A DNA stretch of 18,695 nucleotides from UBA4636 sp963650915 (GCA_963650915.1 CAVJMJ010000027.1:1-18695); one strand, 5' to 3'. Counted from the stretch's first letter, positions 1 to 7,157 are shown. The notes: a model not told the origin generated them from the sequence alone. Program-made: numbers and translations.

Positions 1-178
1 CTACGGCTACAAACAGCGCACTGTGCTGTTTGCTTAACGCCTACGCACCCCTACCGGGTGAAGGTTTCCTGCGGGTGAAACCTTTCAGGTGAAGGCTAAC
101 AAGGTCGAGCAATTATATAAGCCGTCCAACCTCATCCACCGCAAAGCGGTTCCCCTTCCCCTACCAGGTGAAGGCTGA
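1..178. repeat. Mosaic intergenic repeat, left copy 1 (cut by window edge)
   Basis: A GC-richer block made of short modules: a GCTACGGCTAC-type start, an ACTGTGCTGTTTGCTTAACG segment, CCTACGCACCCCTACC, GGGTGAAGG, a CGTCCAACCTCATCC segment with the ACCGCAAAGCGGT palindrome, and a closing AGGTGAAGGCTGATAAGG. It recurs nearly base for base at 279-455, and the same modules reappear at 18245-18597. No open frame of any quality crosses it. It looks like a dispersed, non-coding, multicopy intergenic element. Its function is unknown. Confidence 0.8.
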
Positions 179-278
179 TAAGGAACGGGATATTATATAA
201 ACTTTGCAATTATATAGACCGTCCAACCTCATCCGTCGCTACGCGCCACCTGTCCGCCTCGGCTAAAATAGCCTCGGG

Positions 279-478
279 CTACGGCTACAAACAGGCACTG
301 TGCTGTTTGCTTAACGCCTACGCACCCCTACCGGGTGAAGGCTTCCTGCGGGTGAAACCTTTCAGGTGAAGGCTAACAAGGTCGAGCGATTATATAAGCC
401 GTCCAACCTCATCCACCGCAAAGCGGTTCCCCTTCCCCCTACCGGGTGAAGGCTTTCGTTGTGAAGGCTGATTAGGAT
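279..478. repeat. Mosaic intergenic repeat, left copy 2, running into the yerC stop
   Basis: Second copy of the module series at 1-178, offset by about 277 bases, with a one-base indel near the start (CAGGCACTG against CAGCGCACTG). The linker 221-278 holds further modules (CCGTCCAACCTCATCC, GTCGCTACGCGCC, GTCCGCCTCGG) that are also present at 18249-18405. The last module, GTGAAGGCTGATTAGGAT, matches the closing module of copy 1 (GTGAAGGCTGATAAGGAA) and extends across the stop codon of yerC at 472-474. The repeat therefore abuts, and slightly overlaps, the gene end. Confidence 0.75.
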
Positions 479-753
479 AGGAATTTTTTATAGCCTTTGC
501 CGTACTTTACGCATTTGGAAACCCTCGATAACGTTGCCGAAGAAATGTCGGTTTTGCTTATTACGTTTTCGTAAGTTTCGCCTTTTATAAGCAGTTTCGC
601 CGAATAAACCCTTTGCGCCATTTGTTCGATTTCTCTGTACGTGCAAAGATCTTCGAAAAATTCTTTGCAATCTTCTACGCTTTCTAATTTCAATATCGCC
701 TCGTAAAGACTTTGTATATGTTCGTTTTTAATATTTTCGTTGTCGTTACTCAT
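472..753 (-). CDS. yerC: YerC/YecD-family TrpR-like DNA-binding protein
   Basis: A 93-residue protein, the normal size for the YerC/YecD family of TrpR-superfamily helix-turn-helix proteins. Visible features are the N-terminal helical region, the family's typical FFEDLCTYREIEQMAQRV segment (about residues 32-49), and a helix-turn-helix near residues 60-85 containing the ISSATLSRV recognition-helix pattern. By family it should be a small dimeric DNA-binding regulator. Its ligand and targets are not established in general and cannot be read here. It is the last gene on the minus strand after the amino acid ABC importer, 207 bases downstream of the ATPase gene, and that gap is filled by a tandem array (762-986). 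Its ribosome binding site (AGGTG, about 8 bases before ATG) lies inside the first array unit. A role in regulating amino acid uptake is plausible from position only. Confidence 0.88.
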   Translation of the reverse strand: MSNDNENIKNEHIQSLYEAILKLESVEDCKEFFEDLCTYREIEQMAQRVYSAKLLIKGETYENVISKTDISSATLSRVSKCVKYGKGYKKFLS

Positions 754-761
754 GTCTTATC

Positions 762-986
762 ACCTATCATATCATTATAAATATTGTCTAACATTTTTAT
801 GCATTCGCTGTAGATGCTCGTAAGTTTTACCTATTATATCTTTGTAAATGTTATCTTATGTTTTTATGCGTTCGCTGTAGATGCTCGTAAGTTTTACCTA
901 TTATATCTTTGTAAAAATTAGTAGTTTCACCCTATCGCATCATCATAAAAATTAGTAGTTTTACCTATTGTATCCTTGTAAAAATT
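762..986. repeat. Tandem array (67/67/34/33 bp) grown from the ATPase gene end
   Basis: Units begin at 762, 829, 896, 930 and 963 with the related strings ACCTATCATATC, ACCTATTATATC, ACCTATTATATC, CCCTATCGCATC and ACCTATTGTATC. Spacings are 67, 67, 34 and 33. The two 67-base units are nearly identical where they carry TTCGCTGTAGATGCTCGTAA. The last unit (963 onward) is the final coding part of the ATPase gene, read on the minus strand as GGATACAATAGGTAA with its stop. On the minus strand the other units still read as degraded copies of that gene end. The first unit supplies the AGGTG ribosome binding site of yerC, and the units at 829 and 896 carry TATAAT on the minus strand. Confidence 0.85.
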
Positions 987-1800
987 GTCTGACTTTTTCG
1001 GATTTCGAGTTTTCAAAAACCTCTTTTGCCGTGCCGAACTCCACTACTTCGCCGTCGGACATAAAAATTACCTTGTCGGAAATTTTCTTTGCGAATTCCA
1101 TCTCGTGCGTGACGATTATCATGGTGGTATCTGCGCCTTTCAGTTCCTCTATTACTTTTAAAACTTCGCCCGTAAGTTCGGGGTCGAGCGCGCTCGTAGG
1201 CTCGTCAAAACACAATATTTTGGGCTTTAAAGCGAGTGCCCGTGCAATCGCCACCCTTTGCCGTTGACCGCCGGATAACTCCTCGGGGTAACTTTTTGCT
1301 TTGTCGCTTAGCCCCGTTTTTTTGAGTAAAATATCGGCTTTTTCTAAAATTTCGGCTTTTTTCGTCTTTTCAAACTCTTTTAACGTGCGTTTTATTTCAA
1401 GATAGCCGAGTTTTTGCTTTTTTAGTTGTTTTTTGTATTGCTTTAAGTCGTCTTTAAGAGCAAGGATGGGGGCAAGGGTAACGTTTTCGGTTACGTCGTA
1501 CTGCGGAAACAGGTTGAACGACTGAAAAACAAGACCGAAGTTTAAGCGTTTTTTTCTTAAAGACTCTTCGGTCGGCTTTTCCTTTGTCGACGCATCGAAA
1601 AGTATTTCGCCGTCCAACGTCATTACCCCTTCGCTCGGGGTTTCGAGGAAGTTTATGCAACGAAGCAAGGTGGTTTTTCCGCAACCGGACGAGCCTATTA
1701 CGCTTAAAACCTGCCCCTTGTCAAGGCTTAACGAAACGCCCTTTAAGGCTTCGACGGTTCCGTAACTTTTTTTTAAATTTTCTATTTGTAAATATGACAT
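961..1800 (-). CDS. Polar amino acid ABC transporter ATP-binding protein
   Basis: A 279-residue ATPase of the GlnQ/HisP family, which powers periplasmic-type amino acid uptake at the inner face of the membrane. All nucleotide-binding motifs are intact: Walker A GSSGCGKTT at 36-44, Q-loop glutamine at about 93, signature LSGGQ at 175-179, Walker B ending ILCFDEPTSALD at 195-206, and switch histidine at about 232. The family is usually about 240-245 residues. The extra length here is a lysine- and glutamate-rich, probably helical insertion at about 116-151, between the Q-loop and the signature motif. The start is ATG with a weak AGG site 5 bases upstream, inside the end of the 17-bp array. It follows the permease gene on the same strand after a 102-base spacer. 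Substrate is not determinable from the ATPase. Confidence 0.95.
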   Translation of the reverse strand: MSYLQIENLKKSYGTVEALKGVSLSLDKGQVLSVIGSSGCGKTTLLRCINFLETPSEGVMTLDGEILFDASTKEKPTEESLRKKRLNFGLVFQSFNLFPQYDVTENVTLAPILALKDDLKQYKKQLKKQKLGYLEIKRTLKEFEKTKKAEILEKADILLKKTGLSDKAKSYPEELSGGQRQRVAIARALALKPKILCFDEPTSALDPELTGEVLKVIEELKGADTTMIIVTHEMEFAKKISDKVIFMSDGEVVEFGTAKEVFENSKSEKVRQFLQGYNR

Positions 1801-1812
1801 AATAACCTAAAT

Positions 1813-1920
1813 ATTTTCTACGCTTTAAAATTTTCTACGCTTTAAAATTTTCTACGCTTTAAAATTTTCTACGCTTTAAAATAACCTGTTGTTTAAAATT
1901 TACTACGCTTTAAAATAATC
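1813..1920. repeat. 17-bp tandem array grown from the permease gene end
   Basis: Copies of CTACGCTTTAAAATTTT begin at 1818, 1835, 1852 and 1869, an exact 17-base period. The next CTACGC is at 1903, exactly two periods later, and is the stop codon and last codons of the permease gene (minus strand: ...TATTTTAAAGCGTAG). The intervening unit at 1886 has diverged. The string ATAACCT occurs both at the far end (about 1802) and within the diverged unit (1881). The array fills the whole permease-ATPase spacer. Confidence 0.88.
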
Positions 1921-2601
1921 GAGCTTTTTTTCGAGTTTGCCGAATAAAAGAGTGAGCAGACCGACGAAAACGAGATAGAACGCGCCCGTATAGAAAATCG
2001 GCCAAATAAGCCCTTTTGAGGACATTTTGTCGGCAACCCTTATGATTTCTATAACGCCTATAACCCGCGAAAGCGCGGTATCTTTAACTAAGGTTATGAT
2101 TTCGTTGCTGATGGGCGGAAGTATGCGTTTTATCACCTGTAAAAGAATGACTCTGCCGAAAATTTGGGACTTTTTCATTCCTAAAACCTTGCCCGCCTCG
2201 TACTGCCCGACGTTTATGCTTTCGATACCGCCACGAAAGATTTCCGAAAAATAGCATGCGTAGTTTATTACGAATGCGATAAGCGTTGCTATAAAACAAC
2301 CGACGTTGTCGATTCCGTATTTAAAATAAAAGGTACTGTCGATGCTCCCCCAAAAGGAAACAGTGGCGTTTGTGAGTATTCCCGGTAAATAGTATATCAT
2401 GAACAGTTGGAGCATCAAAGGTATTCCCCTGACTATCCAAACTATAACTTTAAAAACGGCTTTTACCGGTTTTAACTTACTCATCGTCAAAAAAGATATG
2501 ATAAGCCCTAACGGAAGTGAAAACACAAGCGTTAATATAAATAAAAGACAGGTCACTTTAAAACCGTTTAAAAGAGAAAGCGTTACGCTAAAAAAATCCA
2601 T
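1903..2601 (-). CDS. Polar amino acid ABC transporter permease
   Basis: A 232-residue integral membrane protein of the HisM/GlnP permease family, normal length. It has about five hydrophobic segments. The N-terminal one (about 10-38) is followed by the family's VWIVRGIPLMLQLFMIYY segment and then the cytoplasmic EAA loop, visible as EAGKVLGMKKSQIFGRVILLQ, which docks on the ATPase. The start is ATG with an AGGAA site 6-10 bases upstream. It lies between the binding-protein and ATPase genes on the same strand, so the three form one importer. The spacer upstream (2602-2898) is unusually long for such an operon and contains short repeats of ATATAGAAAC type at about 2608-2645 and one dispersed element at 2806-2833. 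Confidence 0.95.
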   Translation of the reverse strand: MDFFSVTLSLLNGFKVTCLLFILTLVFSLPLGLIISFLTMSKLKPVKAVFKVIVWIVRGIPLMLQLFMIYYLPGILTNATVSFWGSIDSTFYFKYGIDNVGCFIATLIAFVINYACYFSEIFRGGIESINVGQYEAGKVLGMKKSQIFGRVILLQVIKRILPPISNEIITLVKDTALSRVIGVIEIIRVADKMSSKGLIWPIFYTGAFYLVFVGLLTLLFGKLEKKLDYFKA

Positions 2602-2898
2602 CGTTTGTTCCTATATCGTTTCTATTTTGTTTCTATATCGTTCGAAAAAATTAATAACGTATTAAAAAATAATGAGCGTTTACGTAATTGTTAACAACCG
2701 TTTGCGTGATAGTCGGTTTTGACGAGCGGAAGCCATTGGTTTTGTTGAGAAAAACCGACGTAAAAAGTCAAAAAAACTTAAGAAAACAATGCCGTATATA
2801 CGACAAAAGTCCGCCTATAAGCTGATTATCGGCATAAATTGCCATTTTTACGGCTAACTTATCGTAATTTGGGGTGACTAATCGTTACCCGAGTTTGG
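2602..2898. other. Spacer between binding protein and permease genes
   Basis: No gene is present. On the minus strand, three short near-repeats of ATATAGAAAC/ATATAGGAAC (about 2608-2645) lead into the permease ribosome binding site. The palindrome TTGTTAACAA is at 2688-2697. A copy of the dispersed CTATAAG element is at 2806-2833. At 2854, 2878 and 2899 three degenerate units each start with CTAA, and the last is the stop codon of the binding-protein gene. That may be another, much decayed, stop-anchored array. The spacer could uncouple expression of binding protein and membrane parts. Confidence 0.55.
2806..2833 (+). repeat. Dispersed CTATAAG element, copy 1
   Basis: AAAGTCCGCCTATAAG followed by CTGATTATCGGC. 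It matches the element family described at 16132-16159, with CTG in place of the common CCCG. It lies in the binding protein-permease spacer. Its outer bases GCC...GGC are complementary. Confidence 0.75.
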
Positions 2899-3729
2899 CT
2901 AATTGTTTTCGGGGTCGGACAAATCTATATACGCCTTTTCAAGACCGTATTTTTCGGCAAGGGCTTTGGTAACTCCGGTTTTGGAAAACGCCGTTAACAT
3001 AATATTTACGTTGTCTCTTAATTTTACGCCCTCTTCGTTTTTTGCAAAACCTATGGCGTAAAATTCCGATTCGGTATCGATGCCGTCGTTCATTACGAGT
3101 TCGGAAAAATTACCCTTTCCGCAAATACGACTTGCAAGCAATAAATCTACTACGGCGTACTGAGCCGTTCCCGAATTAACTTCTTTTACGGCGTCCATTT
3201 GGGAAGAAACGGCTTTAAGATTTGCACCGCTTACACCCGTCATTAAGTCGTCGGCAGCCGAACCGCTTTCATAGGCTACGGTGTAGCCTTTTAATTCGTC
3301 AAGCGAAGAAAGATTTTGCGTCGCTTGCTTTTTAATTACGCATTGCTTGTTTTGCATGTAATAATAGGACAAGTTCAAAATTTCCGAGCGGGGCGTTCCG
3401 TCGTCGGAGGCGTTTGCGGTAAAGCCGTTCCATAGACAATCCACGGTGCCGGAAGATAATTCATTGTATTTATTCGACCATTCGATAAGTTTGAAACGCA
3501 CTTGATACCCGAGTGCGTTAAAGGTCATAAGGGCAAGTTCGGTATCGAAACCCGTTAATACGCCGTTTTCGGTATAATTCATAGGTTCGTAATCGGTATA
3601 ACCGACGGTTATCGTTTTCGTCCTGTAATCCACTACCCCGCCGGAGCCTTTTTGATTGCATGAGGCAAGTAAAGAAAGTAAGGAAATCGTTAATACCGTA
3701 CTTAATAAAACAGATAAAAATTTTTTCAT
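2899..3729 (-). CDS. Amino acid ABC transporter substrate-binding lipoprotein
   Basis: A 276-residue family 3 solute-binding protein (SBP_bac_3). Residues 1-24 form a lipoprotein signal: basic start MKK, hydrophobic core, then the lipobox LASC with Cys24 as the lipid-anchored residue. The mature domain starts near TITVGYTDYEPMNY and contains the usual GFDTELA segment (about residue 63 on) and a conserved TPRSE motif (about 113-117), where the arginine normally holds the ligand carboxylate. The protein should capture an amino acid outside the membrane and deliver it to the permease encoded downstream. Sequence alone does not tell cystine, glutamine or basic amino acids apart. The start is ATG with AAGGAT upstream. 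It is the first gene of the importer operon. Confidence 0.95.
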   Translation of the reverse strand: MKKFLSVLLSTVLTISLLSLLASCNQKGSGGVVDYRTKTITVGYTDYEPMNYTENGVLTGFDTELALMTFNALGYQVRFKLIEWSNKYNELSSGTVDCLWNGFTANASDDGTPRSEILNLSYYYMQNKQCVIKKQATQNLSSLDELKGYTVAYESGSAADDLMTGVSGANLKAVSSQMDAVKEVNSGTAQYAVVDLLLASRICGKGNFSELVMNDGIDTESEFYAIGFAKNEEGVKLRDNVNIMLTAFSKTGVTKALAEKYGLEKAYIDLSDPENN

Positions 3730-3910
3730 ATAAATATATCCTTATAATAAAATAATCGGAAATTAAAATAGCCTAAATCGCTCGTTAAAGTGCCTTTGTT
3801 GTTGTAAAAAGATAGTTTCAAAATATATTACTTAATATTTTAATTAAAACTCCACCGATTTTAATTAAAACTCTACGGCAAAAACGCTTATCGTTTTTTG
3901 TAAAAAACGC

Positions 3911-3938
3911 CGAAAACGGGCTTATAGGCTGACTTTTA
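3911..3938 (-). repeat. Dispersed CTATAAG element, copy 2
   Basis: On the minus strand it reads AAAGTCAGCCTATAAG then CCCGTTTTCG, followed by CGTTTTTT. It belongs to the same family as the copy at 16132-16159. It has the T-tract expected after a terminator hairpin, although no gene ends here on that strand. Confidence 0.75.
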
Positions 3939-3993
3939 TAAATTTTTTTGTCGGCACACTCGACAAATAAATTTATTTTTACCTTTAATCGAT

Positions 3994-4023
3994 TTACTTT
4001 AGTACTTTAATTTACTAAAGTAA
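3994..4023. promoter_or_regulatory. Perfect 10-bp inverted repeat, candidate operator
   Basis: TTACTTTAGT at 3994-4003 and its exact complement ACTAAAGTAA at 4014-4023, with a 10-base spacer. It lies about 120 bases upstream of the ATPase promoter and about 265 bases upstream of the divergent binding-protein start. It could bind a dimeric regulator. It is AT-rich, so chance is possible. Confidence 0.35.
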
Positions 4024-4141
4024 TTTTGCTATCATATTATACTTTATTGCTTTAGCGTTGTAAAGTGTTTTACACAGGTTTTTAAAAATATTTTGGAAAA
4101 ACTTTTATTGTGCTAAAAGCTTAAATGTTGTGTGCAATTAC

Positions 4142-4170
4142 TTGACAACGTAAAAAAATAGTGTTAATAT
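4142..4170 (+). promoter_or_regulatory. Sigma-70 type promoter of the cation ATPase
   Basis: TTGACA at 4142-4147 and TAATAT at 4165-4170, with a 17-base spacer. Transcription should begin near 4177, giving a leader of about 215 bases that contains the riboswitch-like fold and a terminator. Confidence 0.85.
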
Positions 4171-4190
4171 GTTTCAACAAATAAATCTTC

Positions 4191-4310
4191 CGTCTTGAGG
4201 GAGTAGTATGCGCCTTTTGGCGTAGTGAGTCAACAATCCCGTTTAAAGCGTTTTCGCTTATCTGGCTTACTTTAAAATACGAGACTTGAGCATAATAGTT
4301 TTATGCGAAA
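4191..4310 (+). promoter_or_regulatory. yybP-ykoY-type (Mn2+) riboswitch aptamer
   Basis: The leader has the layout of the manganese-sensing yybP-ykoY family. There is a short closing helix (CUUGA 4194-4198 with UUGAG 4286-4290) followed at once by the conserved loop GGGAGUAG (4199-4206). Next come a GCGCC/GGCGU hairpin (4210-4223) and a long helix GUGAGUCA/UGGCUUAC (about 4225-4232 and 4263-4270) capped by AAGCG/CGCUU. The second conserved loop is UACGAGAC (4278-4285). The known family controls Mn2+ exporters, including P-type ATPases, which fits the gene downstream. The assignment rests on motif order and pairing by eye. A covariance-model search (Rfam RF00080) would settle it. Confidence 0.78.
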
Positions 4311-4331
4311 GTCTTTTTACTTTTAAGACCT

Positions 4332-4366
4332 AAAAAACCTTCGCATAAATTCTGCGAAGGTTTTTT
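4332..4366 (+). terminator. Riboswitch expression-platform terminator
   Basis: A perfect 14-base stem, AAAAAACCTTCGCA (4332-4345) with TGCGAAGGTTTTTT (4353-4366), with a 7-base loop, ending in six Ts just before the ATPase ribosome binding site. A mutually exclusive antiterminator is visible: TTTATGCGAA (4300-4309) pairs with TTCGCATAAA (4340-4349), helped by GTCTT/AAGAC at 4311-4315 and 4325-4329. A further small hairpin GCATAA/TTATGC (4290-4295, 4301-4306) could free the terminator. This argues for control by transcription attenuation. Confidence 0.85.
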
Positions 4367-4390
4367 AATATTTTTAGGAGCGTAAAAAAA

Positions 4391-7147
4391 ATGCAACGTC
4401 TTTACGAAACCATGACGGTAAACGAAGTTTTATCGTCGCTACAAACCGACGAGGTAAACGGGATTTCCGAGTCCGAAGCCGAACTTCGTCTTCAAAAGTA
4501 CGGGAAAAACAAACTTTACGAAAAGCCGAAAGATCCTTGGTACAAAATATTCTTTGCCCAGTTTAAAGACCCTATGATTTACGTTTTGTTTTCGGCAATA
4601 CTCGTAACCATAGCAGTTTCGATTTACGAAACGGTAAAAACCATTTCTTCAGGTCAAAAATTCGACTTTTTTCAGGTCGGCGATTGGCCCGACGTAATTA
4701 TTATAATGGCTGTCGTCGTGATTAACTCCGTCATAGGTACCGTTCAGGAACTAAAAGCGCGGTCATCGTTAGAAGCCCTTAAAAAACTGTCAAGCCCCGA
4801 AACCACCGTTATCCGTGACGGAAAACGTCAAAAAATAAAGTCCGAAGACCTCGTTTACGGCGATATAGTAGTGCTTGAAGAGGGCGACACCATCGGTGCC
4901 GATTTAAGGCTTATTAAAACTTACAATCTTAAAACCGACGAATCGAGTTTGACGGGTGAGTCGGCGCAGGTCGAAAAAAATGCCGATTTAACCTTTTCGG
5001 ACGCAGTCGGCGTCGGCGACAGACTAAACTGCGCCTATATGTCCACCCCCGTTACTTACGGCAGAGGCTTGGGCGTCGTTACAGCCGTCGGAATGGATAC
5101 CGAAATAGGCAAAATCGCTTCGGCTTTGGACGGCGAAGATGAAGAACCTACTCCACTGCAAAAGGTACTTGCCAAACTTTCCAAAACGCTCGGGCTTATT
5201 ACCCTTGCAGTAGTTATAGCTGTGCTTATAGCAAATTTAGTCTGGATTTTTATCGACGGAAGATACAACGACGTAAAAGCATATATCGAAACCGTGCTTT
5301 CGGCGATTTCGCTTGCCGTTGCGGCAATTCCCGAAGGCTTGCCGGCGGTAGTTACCATAGTTCTTGCCCTCGGCGTAAGAAAAATGGTAAAAGCAAACAC
5401 TATCGTAAGGAAACTCCCCTCCGTCGAAACGTTGGGTGCGGTTTCGGTTGTTTGCTCGGATAAAACAGGCACGCTTACCCAAAACAAAATGACCGTCGTC
5501 GAGGCTTATGCAAACGGAAAAATCGTTTTGCAAAAAGACTTTACTAAAAATATCGACAGTCTTAAAACTCTTGCCGAGGGAATGACGCTTTGCTCTAACG
5601 CCACCGTCGACGAGGGCGTTTACGGCGATCCTACCGAAATAGCACTCGTAAATTTTGCGGGCGAACTCGGTATGAAAAAAAGAGATCTCGAAAGCAAAAG
5701 TCCCCGTATAGACGAACTGCCTTTCGATAGCGTAAGAAAAATGATGACTACCGTGCATAAGACCTCTTCAGGAACGATTTCTTACACCAAAGGGGCTATC
5801 GATTCCGTCTTGAAATACTGCACTAAAATTTGCGAAAACGGGGCTATAAGACCGTTAACCGAGGAAGACGTAGCAAAAATTTATCAAACGAATGCTTATT
5901 TTTCGGACAAAGCCTTGCGCGTTTTAGCCCTTGCCGTTAAAGAGTCTAAAACTCCAGACGAAACCGATTTGACCTTTATAGGGCTTACCGCAATGGTGGA
6001 TCCGCCGAGACCGGAAGCAAAGACCGCCGTCGAAAAATTCAAACATGCGGGCATTGTTACCGTAATGATTACGGGTGACCATAAAGACACCGCATACGCG
6101 ATTGCCCGTGATTTGGGAATTTGCGAAGATAAAAATCAGTGCATGACGGGTGCCGAAGTGGACGCTATAAGCGACGAAGAACTTCAAAAAGTTTGCGAAA
6201 CCGTAAGAGTTTTCGCAAGGGTTTCCCCAGAAAACAAGGTAAGAATCGTCAAAGCGTTTAAAGCAAACGGAAATATTTGCGCAATGACGGGCGACGGCGT
6301 AAACGACGCCCCCAGTTTAAAAGCGGCGGATATCGGCATAGCGATGGGCATTACCGGAACCGACGTAAGCAAGGGTGCCGCCGATATGGTACTTACCGAC
6401 GATAACTTTGCGTCTATAGAAAAAGCCGTCGAGGAAGGAAGAGGCATTTACGCAAACGTCAAAAAAACGGTATACTTTTTATTGTCAAGCAACATAGCCG
6501 AAGTTTTGGCAATGTTTTTGATTATTTTAATCGGTCTTCCCTCGCCGATGATTGCCATACACCTTTTATGGATTAACTTGATTACCGACTCACTTCCGGC
6601 GGTCGCACTCGGTATGGACAAAACCTCTCCCGACGTTTTGGACGAAAAACCGCGTAACCCCGACGAAAACATATTTGCTAACGGCGGTTTTGCCCTCGTA
6701 ATGATAAGGGGCGCGGTACTGACTGTTTCCGTCCTTATTGCCTACCTTACCGCAGGTTTTATAAACGGAGCGACGAGTTTATCGGCTATAAAAGAACTTT
6801 ACGTCAATAACCCCGACATACTCCGTCAAGCCCAAACCATGACGTTTACAACACTTGCTTTCGGCGAACTTCTTCATATGCTCGGTATGCACGACACCAA
6901 TCATACCTTCCTTTCTGTTTTTAAAAGCGGAAATTACATGATGGCTATAGCGTTTTTTGCGGGAATCCTTTTGCAACTTGCGGTTATAGAAATACCTGCC
7001 GTAAGAACGGTATTTTCGACGGCAAACCTTTCAGTAAAAGAATGGATTATTACGGCAATTTGCTCGCTTTGTCCTCTTATCTGGCACGAAATAGTCGTTT
7101 TAATTAAGAAAATTAAAAAGTTAAAAACTAAAAAAGCGGGTCTATAA
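4391..7147 (+). CDS. P-type Ca2+/Mn2+-transporting ATPase (P2A, SERCA/PMR1-like)
   Basis: A 918-residue P-type ATPase, normal length for P2A pumps, which move Ca2+ and/or Mn2+ out of the cytoplasm at the cost of ATP. The N-terminal cation ATPase domain is followed by two membrane segments. The actuator loop TGES is at 188-191. M4 contains IPEGLP at 313-318. Phosphorylation site DKTGTLT has its aspartate at 357. The nucleotide domain holds the ITGDHKDTA motif, and the hinge GDGVND is at 634-639. The transport-site residues known from SERCA are all present: IPEGLP in M4, SSNIAEV in M5, and NLITDSLPA in M6. AGGAG lies 10 bases before ATG. The manganese-riboswitch-type leader suggests that Mn2+ export is a main physiological role. 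It ends in a stop that overlaps a dispersed element and is followed by a terminator shared with the convergent perR operon. Confidence 0.95.
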   Translation: MQRLYETMTVNEVLSSLQTDEVNGISESEAELRLQKYGKNKLYEKPKDPWYKIFFAQFKDPMIYVLFSAILVTIAVSIYETVKTISSGQKFDFFQVGDWPDVIIIMAVVVINSVIGTVQELKARSSLEALKKLSSPETTVIRDGKRQKIKSEDLVYGDIVVLEEGDTIGADLRLIKTYNLKTDESSLTGESAQVEKNADLTFSDAVGVGDRLNCAYMSTPVTYGRGLGVVTAVGMDTEIGKIASALDGEDEEPTPLQKVLAKLSKTLGLITLAVVIAVLIANLVWIFIDGRYNDVKAYIETVLSAISLAVAAIPEGLPAVVTIVLALGVRKMVKANTIVRKLPSVETLGAVSVVCSDKTGTLTQNKMTVVEAYANGKIVLQKDFTKNIDSLKTLAEGMTLCSNATVDEGVYGDPTEIALVNFAGELGMKKRDLESKSPRIDELPFDSVRKMMTTVHKTSSGTISYTKGAIDSVLKYCTKICENGAIRPLTEEDVAKIYQTNAYFSDKALRVLALAVKESKTPDETDLTFIGLTAMVDPPRPEAKTAVEKFKHAGIVTVMITGDHKDTAYAIARDLGICEDKNQCMTGAEVDAISDEELQKVCETVRVFARVSPENKVRIVKAFKANGNICAMTGDGVNDAPSLKAADIGIAMGITGTDVSKGAADMVLTDDNFASIEKAVEEGRGIYANVKKTVYFLLSSNIAEVLAMFLIILIGLPSPMIAIHLLWINLITDSLPAVALGMDKTSPDVLDEKPRNPDENIFANGGFALVMIRGAVLTVSVLIAYLTAGFINGATSLSAIKELYVNNPDILRQAQTMTFTTLAFGELLHMLGMHDTNHTFLSVFKSGNYMMAIAFFAGILLQLAVIEIPAVRTVFSTANLSVKEWIITAICSLCPLIWHEIVVLIKKIKKLKTKKAGL

Positions 7148-7157
7148 GCCCGTTATC
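7133..7157 (+). repeat. Dispersed CTATAAG element, copy 3, overlapping the ATPase stop codon
   Basis: AAAGCGGGTCTATAAG then CCCGTTATC. The TAA of CTATAAG is the stop codon of the ATPase gene (7145-7147), so the last four codons lie within the element. The closest family match is 16132-16159. Confidence 0.75.

Larger units (their letters stand above)
3730..4141. other. Divergent intergenic region, palindrome-rich
   Basis: No gene is present between the importer (minus) and the ATPase leader (plus). Visible structure: a 21-base direct repeat of TTTTAATTAAAACTC at 3838 and 3859; hairpin CGTTTTTT/AAAAAACG at about 3892-3909; a dispersed element at 3911-3938; TTTGTCG/CGACAAA at about 3946-3968; a perfect 10-base inverted repeat TTACTTTAGT/ACTAAAGTAA at 3994-4003 and 4014-4023; and TGTAAA/TTTACA at about 4050-4066. 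A clear promoter for the binding-protein gene could not be picked out. Confidence 0.55.

Noticed and set aside
1..470. Possible CRISPR array or partial gene in the left edge repeats
   Set aside because: The copies are long, irregularly spaced and made of shuffled modules, with no constant short repeat and unique spacers of equal length. No cas gene is present and no sustained coding frame crosses the block.
2399..2665. 88-residue plus-strand open frame overlapping the permease start
   Set aside because: Mostly antisense to the permease gene, without a ribosome binding site, and with a low-complexity end over the intergenic repeats.
4290..4368. tRNA or T-box leader upstream of the ATPase
   Set aside because: There is no T-box sequence, specifier loop or cloverleaf. 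The visible motifs fit the yybP-ykoY type instead.
5056..5758. Long minus-strand open frames (143 and 173 residues) inside the P-type ATPase gene
   Set aside because: They are antisense shadows of a strongly conserved gene. Their translations resemble no protein family and they lack ribosome binding sites.
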